A stretch of 64,000 nt of DNA, from assembly GCF_026914265.1 (NCBI RefSeq), contig NC_069123.1, positions 33,374,678 to 33,438,677 of the forward strand, written 5' to 3'. Shown one piece after another: positions 13,049-24,135 of this stretch; position 1 is the stretch's first letter; each line of letters starts with the position of its first letter. The notes under the pieces were generated by a model that saw only the letters and a program-made list of their open reading frames with translations, was not told where the DNA came from and did not search any database. Source of the DNA: Mya arenaria. Taxonomy: Eukaryota; Mollusca; Bivalvia; Myida; Myidae. Position numbers and translations under genes: made by a program.

Positions 13049-13747
13049 AACGTTACTGTGGAATAAAATAAATTTTCATTTAGTTTGAGGTTCAATATTT
13101 AGCAAGCATTATACATATGTCCGTTGCTGTAACCGTGATGTGAAGCTCCAATTCGGAGTTGAGCCAATTTTACGAAAGAAGATTTTATCAGACTTCCAAT
13201 CAAAAAGCATTTACAATTTTCCGGAAATGTCTTATACAAAATGAATACTGAGTATGTTTTTGTGTCAAAACTTTCAGAAATACCCAATCAACACTGTCTT
13301 AAGGCTTTGTGGTGATTGCATCGATTTTAAAAAGATATTTGCCTTTTTTAACCAGGAATTGAATTTCATCCATTATTTTGAATTATTTTATTGAATAAGT
13401 TTCTGAATTGAAAAGATATCATCATTAACTCTGAAGATATTGTTGATTATGTAGTCTGGGGTCTTTTGGCACAAAAAGGTTACAATATCAACAGACTTTG
13501 CCGAAAAAAAAAACGTGAATGCTTTTGATCCGATATCTGATAAAACTTTCTTTTGTAAAATTTGGCCAACTCCTTACTACCCCAAAACATGTCACAAAAA
13601 AGATCATTCCTCATAACTAAATCAGACATGAACTTTTGAAACGTTTTAATTTTTGACCTTCCGCACCCACTTTTGCACCGTGGAAAGCCCTTAACCTTAA
13701 ACATATGCCCAACACTTTTCGGGTTACCTTTGAAGTCTGTACTAATA

Positions 13748-14224
13748 CAGTGTGTGTATACCACGTGATAAATTGCGTCATAAATGCTACGTCGGAAGGC
13801 AATATTTTGATTTGATAAAATACTTTAAACAAAGATAACTTCACTATTTCTTCACCATTTTACATGAAACATATCGCAGTCTACGCCGCTTACGAAGCCC
13901 TACCTTCTGTCTCTCTGCGAGTTTAGTTTCTTAAAACACTTCGACAAACCTTTTCACATTATACGGCCGTCTGACGGAGCACTGTCAAAACATTATTTTG
14001 GAAACATGTTTGTCGAAGTGTTTGATGAGACAAATGACCTCATAAAATTTCGAAAATAAAACAAATGCCGGGCTCTTTAAGCGGCATAGACGGCCCTTTG
14101 TTTCATTTAAAATGCTTTTGTAAATGAAAAGTTATCTTTGATTTAAGTCTTCATCTTAAGCAAATTTTTGCCTTCCGACGTAGCATATATGACGTAATTT
14201 ATCACCTGGTATACACACACACTG
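13748..14224. mobile_element. TA-flanked MITE, full copy
   Basis: Terminal inverted repeats start CAGTGTGTGTATACCACGTG and end GGTATACACACACACTG, flanked by TA on each side (13746-13747, 14225-14226). The TIR extends inward through GCTACGTCGGAAGGCAA. TA duplication plus a CAGT start suggests a Tc1/mariner-type non-autonomous element (inference). A related shorter copy is at 27042-27335. Confidence 0.75.
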
Positions 14225-14226
14225 TA

Positions 14227-15820
14227 ATAACATCCGACAAGTAATTCTTGTTTGCCTACTTTGTTCTAATATATGTTCTACATTTTGCCATTATGGTGGG
14301 TACGTTATTTCATTCAATTTTAGTCATTCTATTGATGAGTGGACACGCAACTAAAGCCTTAAGTAAACTCTTGTCCTAGTATATTATTGTAATTTGACTT
14401 AGTCCTTGAATCAGACATGGGTCATGATCAGGTCGATCAGGCCAATATTCCAACCCACAAATATGTGAATTTTAGATGCCTGGTGACATTAATTTTGTGA
14501 TATTTGAAAGGGTGGTGTGGGCAGAAAAAATGTTTTACACTTATTGAGAATAGAATGGCAAATGAAATGTTTTGTTTTTGTTTTAAAAGATCGCAAAATA
14601 ATTATGTCGTTTATGTTCGATTTCAGTTACAATAAAGAGTAAGCTGATAAGTTAATATGTTGAACTTTCGTTCAATTATTTTACATACATGCATATTAGT
14701 AATCAGCAAGTATATGCCTTTTAAATAGTACAAACATTTTATGAGGTCATCAGACATCAACATTTATCATTAAGGTTAATGGTGCTATTAAAGAACTAGC
14801 TTATTTTGGGTGGGGTTACCTAATAGAGGGGAAGAGAAAAATGTATACATGTACAAGTACATACAAAGCTATACAAATACCTTTTACCTCATGATGTGTC
14901 TATGATAGATTTGTCTGAGTCTCGCTTTGATGAGTACAAAGTTTGGTCAATATACTGAGATATAGATGGACCGGACACAACTAACAGGCAAAACATTTGA
15001 CCTTGTAACCGGACCTTGCCATTGACCCGGCGTGGTTCCAGAGTTGGTTGAGCGCGTTGCCTTGATGCGTAGAAAAGGTGAAGTAAGTTTCATGGGCATC
15101 CTTCAAGGCATGTTGGAGATTTGGACCATGCGAGGAAATGTTGTGGGCTGAAGAACAAATAAAAAATGGTCGTTTTCGAATGTCAAGGTTGTTCATCAAT
15201 ATTTTAGAGGTTTTTCTGTGTCTCTTCTGTTACCTTCAAAACATGGTGTATATATATATAGTCATTTCATTTATAGATTAACAAGAAAAAGGAGGCACAA
15301 ATAGGATAATATTTCCTCATACCGCCCATTCATTTTCTTATTTTCTAATATATTCTAAGGATATAAAACATTAAACTTAACGAATTATACCACCTGGCAT
15401 GTGTGCACCAGCTTATTTTTTACATTCTTTTATTTTCTGACACATAATGTACAAAAGCGACAAAACTATATTTCAAATACCAAATTGGTATGTGGAATGG
15501 GTTACATTTCCCCCGAGTACAACAATTCAGTGGTCTTTCATAGAAAACAGCGGTATTGTCTCACCAATCCAGCCCCCACTCGTTTTCCTCTATCTTTACC
15601 ATTGGCTCTCAGAAAATTAATTAGTCATCAATAGTTTTCAATAGTAAATGTGTCATAGTTTAATGATCGATAAAATTACAGAAACTAGCTTTGAATATTT
15701 AAACTTCCGATAATATTTTATAACAGTTACAAGCATAATGTGTTCAAATTTCACATGATTATTTTTTTCGATGTTTGACCCCGTAAACCTTGAACGAGTC
15801 CCTTGTTTTTAGTTCGACTA
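14227..15820. other. intergenic, no gene seen
   Basis: AT-rich. Small frames at 14981-15199 (minus) and 15401-15634 (plus) show no recognisable domain. TATATATATA lies near 15250. Confidence 0.45.
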
Positions 15821-16080
15821 TTCGAAGAATAAGGAGGGCTATACTACTCGCCACGGCGTCGGCGTCCGGTTCAAGTTTTAGGGCAAGTTGAGATTTTCAC
15901 TTACAAGTCCAATACCCTTCATTCAATTGACTATATACTTCACACAGTTGTTCAGGGCCATCACATGATGAGGTTAGATAACTCCATATTATCCTTAATA
16001 CAAGTTATGGCCCCTGATTGACTTAGGTTAAAGTTTAGGGCAAGTTAAAGTTAAGGGAAAGTTGCGATTTTAATTTAAAA
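15820..16080. repeat. dispersed repeat (ATTCGAAGAATAAGGAG type)
   Basis: Begins CTATTCGAAGAATAAGGAGG and continues through GGCGTCGGCGTCCGG into a block repeating 'GGGCAAGTT'. The same start appears near 1975. Confidence 0.55.
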
Positions 16081-17399
16081 AAACAAGAGGCCCAAAAGGG
16101 CCTATGCTCTACAGGCATCCATGGCTCTTGTGGTCATTTTCAATCCAGAGCATGTACGTTTGAGTAATAGGCAACAAATATATAGTTCACTTTGAGTGTT
16201 TGGGTTAGCTGCACGTTCAACATCTGAGGACAGATTAGTTGCATGAACTTTTTTAATATGTGCCAAGTAAAGGTAATCTGAGGGTAAAACCTATTTGCTT
16301 TTAAAACTGTACTCATCGTCAAAATTTCATTTCTGTAGCTTTAAAAATAAGAAGTCGGTCAAAGGTCAAAGTCAAGGACATCCGAGGACAACACTAATGC
16401 TTGTTTGCAAAACTGTTCACATGGTCAAAATTTCATTACTGTAGCTTTAAAAAATAATAAGTAAGTCAAAAGGGGTGGGGCCAGCTTTTGCCCAAGGGGC
16501 ATTATTTCAAATGTTTTCAATTGCATCATATGATGCTCCACAACAAATATCAAAGGTATGGGCCTTGTGGTTTGAAACGAGAAGATTTTGAAAATATTTC
16601 TTAAATAAGTCTCTAGGAAAATTGTGACACCCAGGGCAGTGCCAGTTTTGACCCAAGGGGCATAATTTGAACAACCATGGTAGTGGACCACTAAATAAAG
16701 CCTTGTTCAAAAAAGCAAGGATTTGCATAGTGGTTTAAGACAAAAAGGTTTTTAACATTTCCCAATTTAAGGGGGGTGGGGAGTCCGTCCCTCCGCCAAC
16801 GTCGCCGAGGTCGTTTGCATTTGCCGCACTGGTCCCTTGCGGGACAATATCCTTGGGGGCAGAAATGACCCCAGGGGCATAATTTGAACAAACCTTCACA
16901 AGCATTTGTGACTTTACATGTAAACTTGGCTAAAAATAGACTTCGCTTATGTAGTCTTGGCTAAAAATAAACTTAGCTTAAAATAGCATTTTTTATACTT
17001 TCAAGACCCATAATCCAGGCATACATGGGCGGATCTGGCTGGTTTTCAAAGGAACCGAGTTTTAATGGATATCTAAATACTGTACAAGTTTCATCGAGAT
17101 ACAATCAAAACTGAAGACTGTATCATGTTCACAAGCTAGTGTTTACAGACGAACTGTTTTTTTAATACTTTCAAGGCCCATAATCTAGGCATGCATGCAC
17201 CGATCTGGCTGTTTTTCGAAAGGAACCGAACTCTAATGGAGATCTAGATACTGTACAAGTTTCATCGAGATACAATAAAAACTGAAGACTGTATCGTGTT
17301 CACAAGCAATTGTTTACAGACGCACGAACGCACGGATGCACATACTACGTACACATTACCATCGTATAAGCTCTTCTGGCCTTTGGCCAGTAGAGCTAA
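16081..17399 (+). mobile_element. putative Helitron-like non-autonomous element
   Basis: The left end carries AGAGGCCCAAAAGGGCCT, itself a short palindrome. The right end carries the hairpin CTGGCCTTTGGCCAG followed by TAGAG and CTAA. A hairpin just before CTRR is the known Helitron 3' signature. Inside are two ~170-bp direct repeats (about 16985-17150 and 17155-17320). No open Rep/helicase frame is present. The 5' end does not start TC, so assignment is tentative. Confidence 0.45.
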
Positions 17400-17569
17400 C
17401 AACAACTTCTATACCTTTCATTCAATGCACTTAATAAAATGCAAAATTATTGACGACCATCCTACAACAAGAAACATAACTCCATTTTAACCCTAAATAC
17501 AAATTATGGGTCTTGAATAGTTTTATTATTTTTTTATTTTATTTTAATTTCTTTTGAAAGGCACATTTT

Positions 17570-18460
17570 TATATTCTTAACGACATTTTCATAAAAGGGA
17601 AAACAAGTTATTTGAATGACTTGCGTCATTGTTCGGGCGGGCTGGTGGGAGGGCAGCATCAAAGTCACCTAATGTATCGAATAATTTTGGCTAGGCTTGA
17701 CATAAAGAGACCAAAATTGGTAAATTCGAAGAGTTTATAGAGATCTTTAATGGGAATGCGTTTGAGACCCCTACGATCAAGGTCAATGTTACTATTAATA
17801 GAAAAAGGGTTGGTATTGAATAACTTAAGTAAGGGTCTACATATTGTGACCAAACTTGGTATATAGGAAGAATTTATAGAGACCTTTCCTGAGATTGTGT
17901 TTTGGGCCCCGAGAGCTATGGTCTAGGTCAAGGTCACTGTTGCTAAAAAAAGTATAATTAGTACTGAATAACTCAAGTAAGGGTTGACATAGTATGACCA
18001 AACTTGGTATATAGGACAAGTTTATGCAGAGCTTTTATGGATTGCCTTTTGGGTCAAGGTCACTGTTACTAAAATAGATTACTGTTTCAGTTATGGTCTA
18101 GGTTAAGGTCACTGTTGCTAAAAAGAGAAATATGGTTTGTACTGAATAACTCGAGTAAGAGTTGACATAGTGTGACCAAACTTGGTATATAGGACAAGTT
18201 TATGCAGAACATTCATGGATTGCCTTTTGGGTCAAGGGTCAAGGTCACTGTTACTAAAATAGATTACTGTTTCAGTTATGATTGACATACTGTGACCAAA
18301 CTTGATATGTAGGAAGAGTTAATGGAGGATTTTCATGGGATTGTGTTTGGGGCCCGTTGGATCAAGGTCACTGTTACAAAAAAATAGATAAAAGAAAGCA
18401 GCTGAAACTGAATCTCTTCTGCCAATCATTAAAAACCTGGTTTTGTCACATCGCGATTCT
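17570..18460. repeat. tandem repeat of ~130-180-bp units with AAGGTCACTGTT blocks
   Basis: Units contain GACCAAACTTGGTATATAGG and TCAAGGTCACTGTTACTAAA; about five diverged units are visible. A related copy in the opposite orientation begins near 25757. Short minus-strand frames here follow the repeat. Confidence 0.6.
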
Positions 18461-18559
18461 TGTTCACTTTTTAATTTGATTTTGTTTTATTGCTTTTGAC
18501 AGACACATATTACATCGTTATTGTATTCACTTCTAAGTCAAAGCGGCGTAGTCGAGCGC

Positions 18560-18960
18560 GCTGTCTTACGACAGCTCTTATTTTTTTCCGATCTATCATT
18601 TTCTTCTTTCTCCTATGACATTTCCTTCTCTGTCCTTTCTTTCTCTCAATGCTTATGGTTTCCTCACTGTCAAATTCAACTGTCCCTTTCGTCTCCCATA
18701 TACCTTCCCCTCTTCCATGGTCTCTCTTTCGATCCTTTCACCCTCTTATCTCTTCCGCTCTTTCCTTCTTCATAGCTTTTACCCCCAGCCTTTTCCTTCT
18801 CCCAACTTTCTTCTCCTTCCCTATATCATTCCCATTTCCCTTGTCTTCGCTTTTCTCTATCCATTACAGGTATGCCATTAATCTGGAAGGCTTCCCAGGG
18901 AATTTGCTCAGAACACCAGGGGATTTTGACCTTGAATTTAATTGAAATAAATTAATCACT
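18560..18960 (+). other. long pyrimidine tract and possible orphan terminal exon
   Basis: About 18580-18870 is strongly C/T-rich and ends CCATTACAG. The next bases read YAINLEGFPGNLLRTPGD and end in a stop overlapping AATAAA (TTGAAATAAAT). This looks like an acceptor plus a last exon, but no partner exon or homology is recognised. The frames through the tract are low-complexity. Confidence 0.2.
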
Positions 18961-21900
18961 CTGGCTTGGGCAATTGTTTCGTTTGCATGTTCTTCTTTTT
19001 ATTATTAGAAACACACACATTAATTATGTGAATAATTTTATTACTCGAAAACATAATGACTTTTTGTAACTTTGTGAATGAAATTATCTCTTTTTCTGTA
19101 GAACTGCGCTATTATACTACTTTGTGTGCAACTTGAACTTTGTGAACATCAGTACACTACAATTTAAACTATCCATATCACTCTGCTGTTTATTACTGGA
19201 ATAAAAAGTGGGGACAATAGTCCTACATGTTCATTTTTGCCGGATTAACGTTGTGTGGCAGACATACATGTACGCAATTTCGTGTTGCGCCGTGGGTGCG
19301 GGGCTCCCAATGCCCTGTCCCAACCTGTCACATACAGCATTGTTCAAGCAATCTAATCTACATTTTCTCCCGAAAACAAAGAAAAACCGGCCCGGTGTAT
19401 ATTCTACTACTGCTGGGAGACACGTTGATGGAGCAAAAATTCCGAGGATTAAATATCATTCATCATATACTGACAGGGGCAGGTAATACACGTCGAGATG
19501 AACACAATATTATTAGTTACATTTAACCACGACCGGGCGTACATGACATTTATCACGTGACAATTTGACCTCGATCTAAACACACGTGTTGTGATATCAA
19601 GAGAAAGCAGATTGGAAAATGTAAGACTTTCATTTAATTTCGTCTGATTGTATCTGTAATTTAAAACAATTATCTTATATTGTACAAGATGTGTTTGTAT
19701 ATGTGTTTCATTCGTCTGCGACATTGATTCTATAGTAAGATCTTAACTTGCAATGACGGCAAATGTCAAAGGAATGTCAGGGTCACACGCCAATGTAAAT
19801 AAGACATTTTACACGTGCTTTTCCTTACTTTAATACGTTTTTTGGGGAGAGGGAAGGGGATGGGGTGTAATGTTGTTGCATAAATATGTCTTAATTGCTG
19901 GTATGGTTACTGGTTGAAAAAAATTACATATTTTTAAATGTAAAAATTATCAACTAGTTACCATACCAGCAATATTTACATTTATACACACACATATATA
20001 CAGATTAAACTTTAAAGTAAGGGAAAACACATGCAAAATTTATGTTATTTTAAACATAAAAATGAAATAATTAAAACTTTAGCCAACCAGAAATAAATTT
20101 TAAAGGAATAAAATACAAAAATGATGGTTTTATCAATTTTTTAAGGCTCAAATGTGTGAATGGGCCAACTTTCCTCATAATCAGCAATTAAGGAAATTTT
20201 TAGCTGTCCATGTCAAATGATTTTGTTTGTCAGTCTGCCACCATGAAAGTGAAAGTAGCTAGACTGGGGTAAAAGGTAGATCAGAAGTATATTAGTCCCT
20301 CTAGATATTGGCTAAAACTTTCAAAATTGATTTCTATGAAGTACAAAAACATCTACTGGCTAAGGTCACAAATCCGAACACTTTTTGAGGTTTTTCACAA
20401 TTATCTTGTTGAGTTTTTGTTGAAGTAAGTTAAAAATACGTATGAAACTTCTTTGGGTAAAGTTACAACATCTGTCAAAGTACAGATTCACGATCTCATC
20501 AATTTTATGTCGAAAATCGTTCATTTTATGGACAGTAAATCACCTTTAAATTTATGCTATGGAGGGCACAAATACCGAACACTTGAAAAACGCAAATATA
20601 TGGTCATACAATTACAATTAATAAGTATGCTATATGAAATGAACACTTAATTGCAAAGTTATTTATTGTTTCCGATGTTTTTCCAAACATGCAATTCAAA
20701 TGTAAAGCATGATTTCTATTTATAAATACCTTGAATGTAGGTCAACATAACTGCAAAACCTAAAGATGCGAGTACACCCTCTGACGTCATTCCCACATGT
20801 ACTACATTTTGATCTTTAAGGTATAAACATTAAATGGCATTTTTTTAGAAAAATACTTGACAAAACAAGATGAAAGTTCGCAAGTGTAGTCAAGCCAAGC
20901 CTCTATATTGATCTTAATCATTGAATAATCGATCACGGTAAACAAACGCATGTTTTAGCCGGTGTTCAGGATTTGTGCCCTGTTCAGAATTGTAACGTCA
21001 ACCAGTATATATTTTTCTACCCACTTAAATCATAACTTAAAGAATGCAAGTAGCATTGCAATTGAAAAAAACCCATGTTATTTGATATTCAAATGTTACA
21101 CATGCCTAAAACTGTATACTAAATTTCTAGCCATTCATGCATTTTATGCTATTTTCTGCCTAGCCTTGAGACCACAAGCCCCTAGATCATCCCATAAACA
21201 TTCCATATGTCAGATTTAGCATTAACAATGAATCAGCTAATGAGGTTGTATTCTAAGTCAGTTAGATGAATAAGTAATTCTACTTCATCTTATTTCATGT
21301 CATCTAACTATTACTGATAGAAAAAGTTTTTGTATCCAAAACATGGGCTGCCAGGATGCATGGATATGCCACACCCCTAAAGCCACGACCAACTCCACCA
21401 TATGTAAAAGCTACATTTTTTTTTATTTCAGTGCTTGAAGTTCACTTTTTTAAATTCTCAAACCTTCCTATATCTTTGCATGCGATGATTTTTTTTCAAC
21501 TTGTGTATATATTCAATAATTATTATACTACAACCATTCACCTTCTACTAGCACCTCATAATACAATTTCTGCCTTTCCATAGAAAATGGGCGTATATTG
21601 ATATATGGGGAGCATCCATCACTGTTGGTGATACTCTTGATAATATTATTATTCTAGCTTTTTACTGAAGGGGACTTATGGGGTCCTCAGTATTTACCAA
21701 AGGTAGCATGTTTCAGATAAAGTATATACATTTTAAATAATTTATTATAATTCTTTATCATGAACTCAGAACTTAATAAACCTCCGGCCAGTAGTTAGAT
21801 AAGAACACAAGTTAATTAATCTTTAAAGCAAAAACAAACGAGGAACCAGCTGCCATGCTTTGCCCAAATTTAAAAAAAATAGGAAGTTTAATAATTGGAT

Positions 21901-22990
21901 CAAAATAGTTATCGGAAATCCTTTCAATAACGATCTTTCTATCTTTTTTACAGGCTTTGTTATTGTTTGGAGCAGTAAAATATCTCTAGCTTTACTTGAA
22001 GTTTCTATGTTTTAAATATATTAAGGCGGTTTAGGCAGTGTACTTAAATGTCTTGAGTAGCATGTGTGGTATGCGTTTTGTTGTCAAACAAGAAATGTCA
22101 TTTTGAAATACCACATATATAACCGTGATTAAAGAGAAGAACAGACGTGCATCCTGCTTGGAAGCTGTGCATGTTTCATGAATCAAGAACATTAACATTT
22201 CATGGATATATATGAAAGAAATAAATAATGGTAGAAGGCTGATTTTTGATGCAAGCAGCAATCAATTGTTTAAAAATCTGATAAGTTTGTCTGGTTATCA
22301 TTTTGGTAAGTTTGATTATTTAAAGGATTCGATTGGTCAGTTATAAATATTGGATAACTATTAACCAATCAATAAACATTTTGGCTTGCTTTGACCGTAC
22401 CAAAGAATAAATCAGCAGCAATTTGTACATGTACAAGACTTGGATAAGTGTCCACAGGTTATCTTTGGATTGGTTTGCATATTTGAAGATTTTCGTTGGT
22501 TAATTGTTATTATTGGATAGATATTGACCAATCAATACATGAATCAGTTTTATACCCACATTGAATAAATTTGAAGACCTTCTAAGTTACAAATCAAAAA
22601 AGATACTTTACAATCTAGCAAAATATTTATATTTGCTAACCAGATAAGAGAGGCTGATATGAATTGATTAAGACTGGTATTATATTGGATACTGGAAAAT
22701 ACAATTCTTGAAATAGTGCAGACTTTTTGATACATTTACTAGCACACGAATACTAATTATAAAAGGATGTTATAACATGTTAACCATAAGCTCCAGAAAA
22801 TGTGTTTGTGTACTTTCACTCCATTCATTGATTTATTTGTTTTCATGCTAAAAATTGTATGATTGTATCAATTATGCAAAAAAACATTTCGTTTCATTTG
22901 CTACAGTGTTGTACAGTTGGCTGCTTTAGCCTTTAGGCTAATTTATGGTTTGTTTTATGTGGTATTAGATTTGTGATTCTCATATCTCTT
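18961..22990. other. intergenic, repeats and AT-rich sequence, no gene seen
   Basis: Contains CACGTG boxes at 19553-19560, 19582-19589 and 19811-19818, and a hairpin at 19894-19973. A block like ACAAATCCGAACACTT recurs near 20365, 20570 and (inverted) 20965. CCAAT-type blocks (GATTGGT and ACCAATCAAT) lie near 22330-22540. None of the open frames has a recognisable domain. Confidence 0.45.
19894..19973. repeat. fold-back hairpin
   Basis: ATTGCTGGTATGGTTACTGG faces CCATACCAGCAAT; the 24-base arms differ at two positions. Confidence 0.6.
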
Positions 22991-23072
22991 TGATGTACAA
23001 TGAATAAACTATTATTTAGATCTAATCTATTCTGTCTTTGCAATAAAAAGGAATACAGGTTAAGGTGACTTC

Positions 23073-23421
23073 TTAAAGCTGCACTCTCACAGATTGAATG
23101 TTTTGACATCTTATTTTCTTGTCTTGGAACAAGCCAATTTTTGCGAAAATCCATTGAACCAGTTATATAAGACTGCTGACAAAAATTAGATCACAGATTG
23201 ATGATTTATGCATTTTTCTTAAACCGTTAGTAAATATGAAAATCTATGATCTTTTTTGTTGTAATACAGCAATCTTATACATACAGTACACTCCACGCTG
23301 AAATACCACTTTCCTCGGTGACTCGGAGGGTTTGCAGATGTTTATGCAAAAATTTGCTCTTTCCAAGACAAAAAATAAAAAAAGTTGTAAAATTTGTAAA
23401 TCTGTGAGAGTGCAGCTTTAA
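23073..23421. mobile_element. TTAA-flanked MITE
   Basis: TTAAAGCTGCACTCTCACAG at the left is the exact complement of CTGTGAGAGTGCAGCTTTAA at the right. TTAA at both ends is the target type of piggyBac and Kolobok elements. No transposase frame. Partial copy near 48288-48392. Confidence 0.8.
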
Positions 23422-24135
23422 GCCCAGTGTTTTTATCCCCTATTTAGGCAATGGGGCCGGGGTCTTTTTTCAATGGGAAAAAATGTGTCATCAATCTGTC
23501 TTAAAGAATGAACAAAAATGCTTCAAAATTAGACAAAACAGATAAAAGTATAAAAAATATTTTGTTTCTTTAAAAAAAAAAAAACATCTTCTTCATGCAA
23601 TACCAGTTTGTGAGTTCTTTTTTTACTTTAAAAAAAAAAATTTTTGGTATTAAAACATTAAATTGGGATTTTTTTTAATTTTCAAATTTGAGAAAAAAAG
23701 TGTACATTAATTTTAAGCCTTGGGAATGTGGCCGATTTTCAGCACAAAATCATTCCGAAAAACACACACTGAAGCTGCTATATTATAATCTTAAAGCCAA
23801 ATAGGTTAAACAAAACATTAATTATTTCCATCATAAGACTGAATTAAAACAGTTCTAGATATTTAGATTAGTTTCTTTGCTATTTAATACAATTTATGCG
23901 GATGGAGATAAAATGTTGCAGTTGCCTAGCATGTCACACGTAAAACATGATGGCCAGCTTAAACAAAAATTTGATAATGGATTTAATACAAGCTTTTGTA
24001 AGTACCGGTAATTCTTTGATCTTTTGAGTTGCTGGTAAAAAAGGCATACATGAATTAAATGTCAGTGAGGATCAGAGCACCGAAATACTACTTTTTGAAT
24101 GAAATGCTACATTATACCTTTTATATAATTACAAA

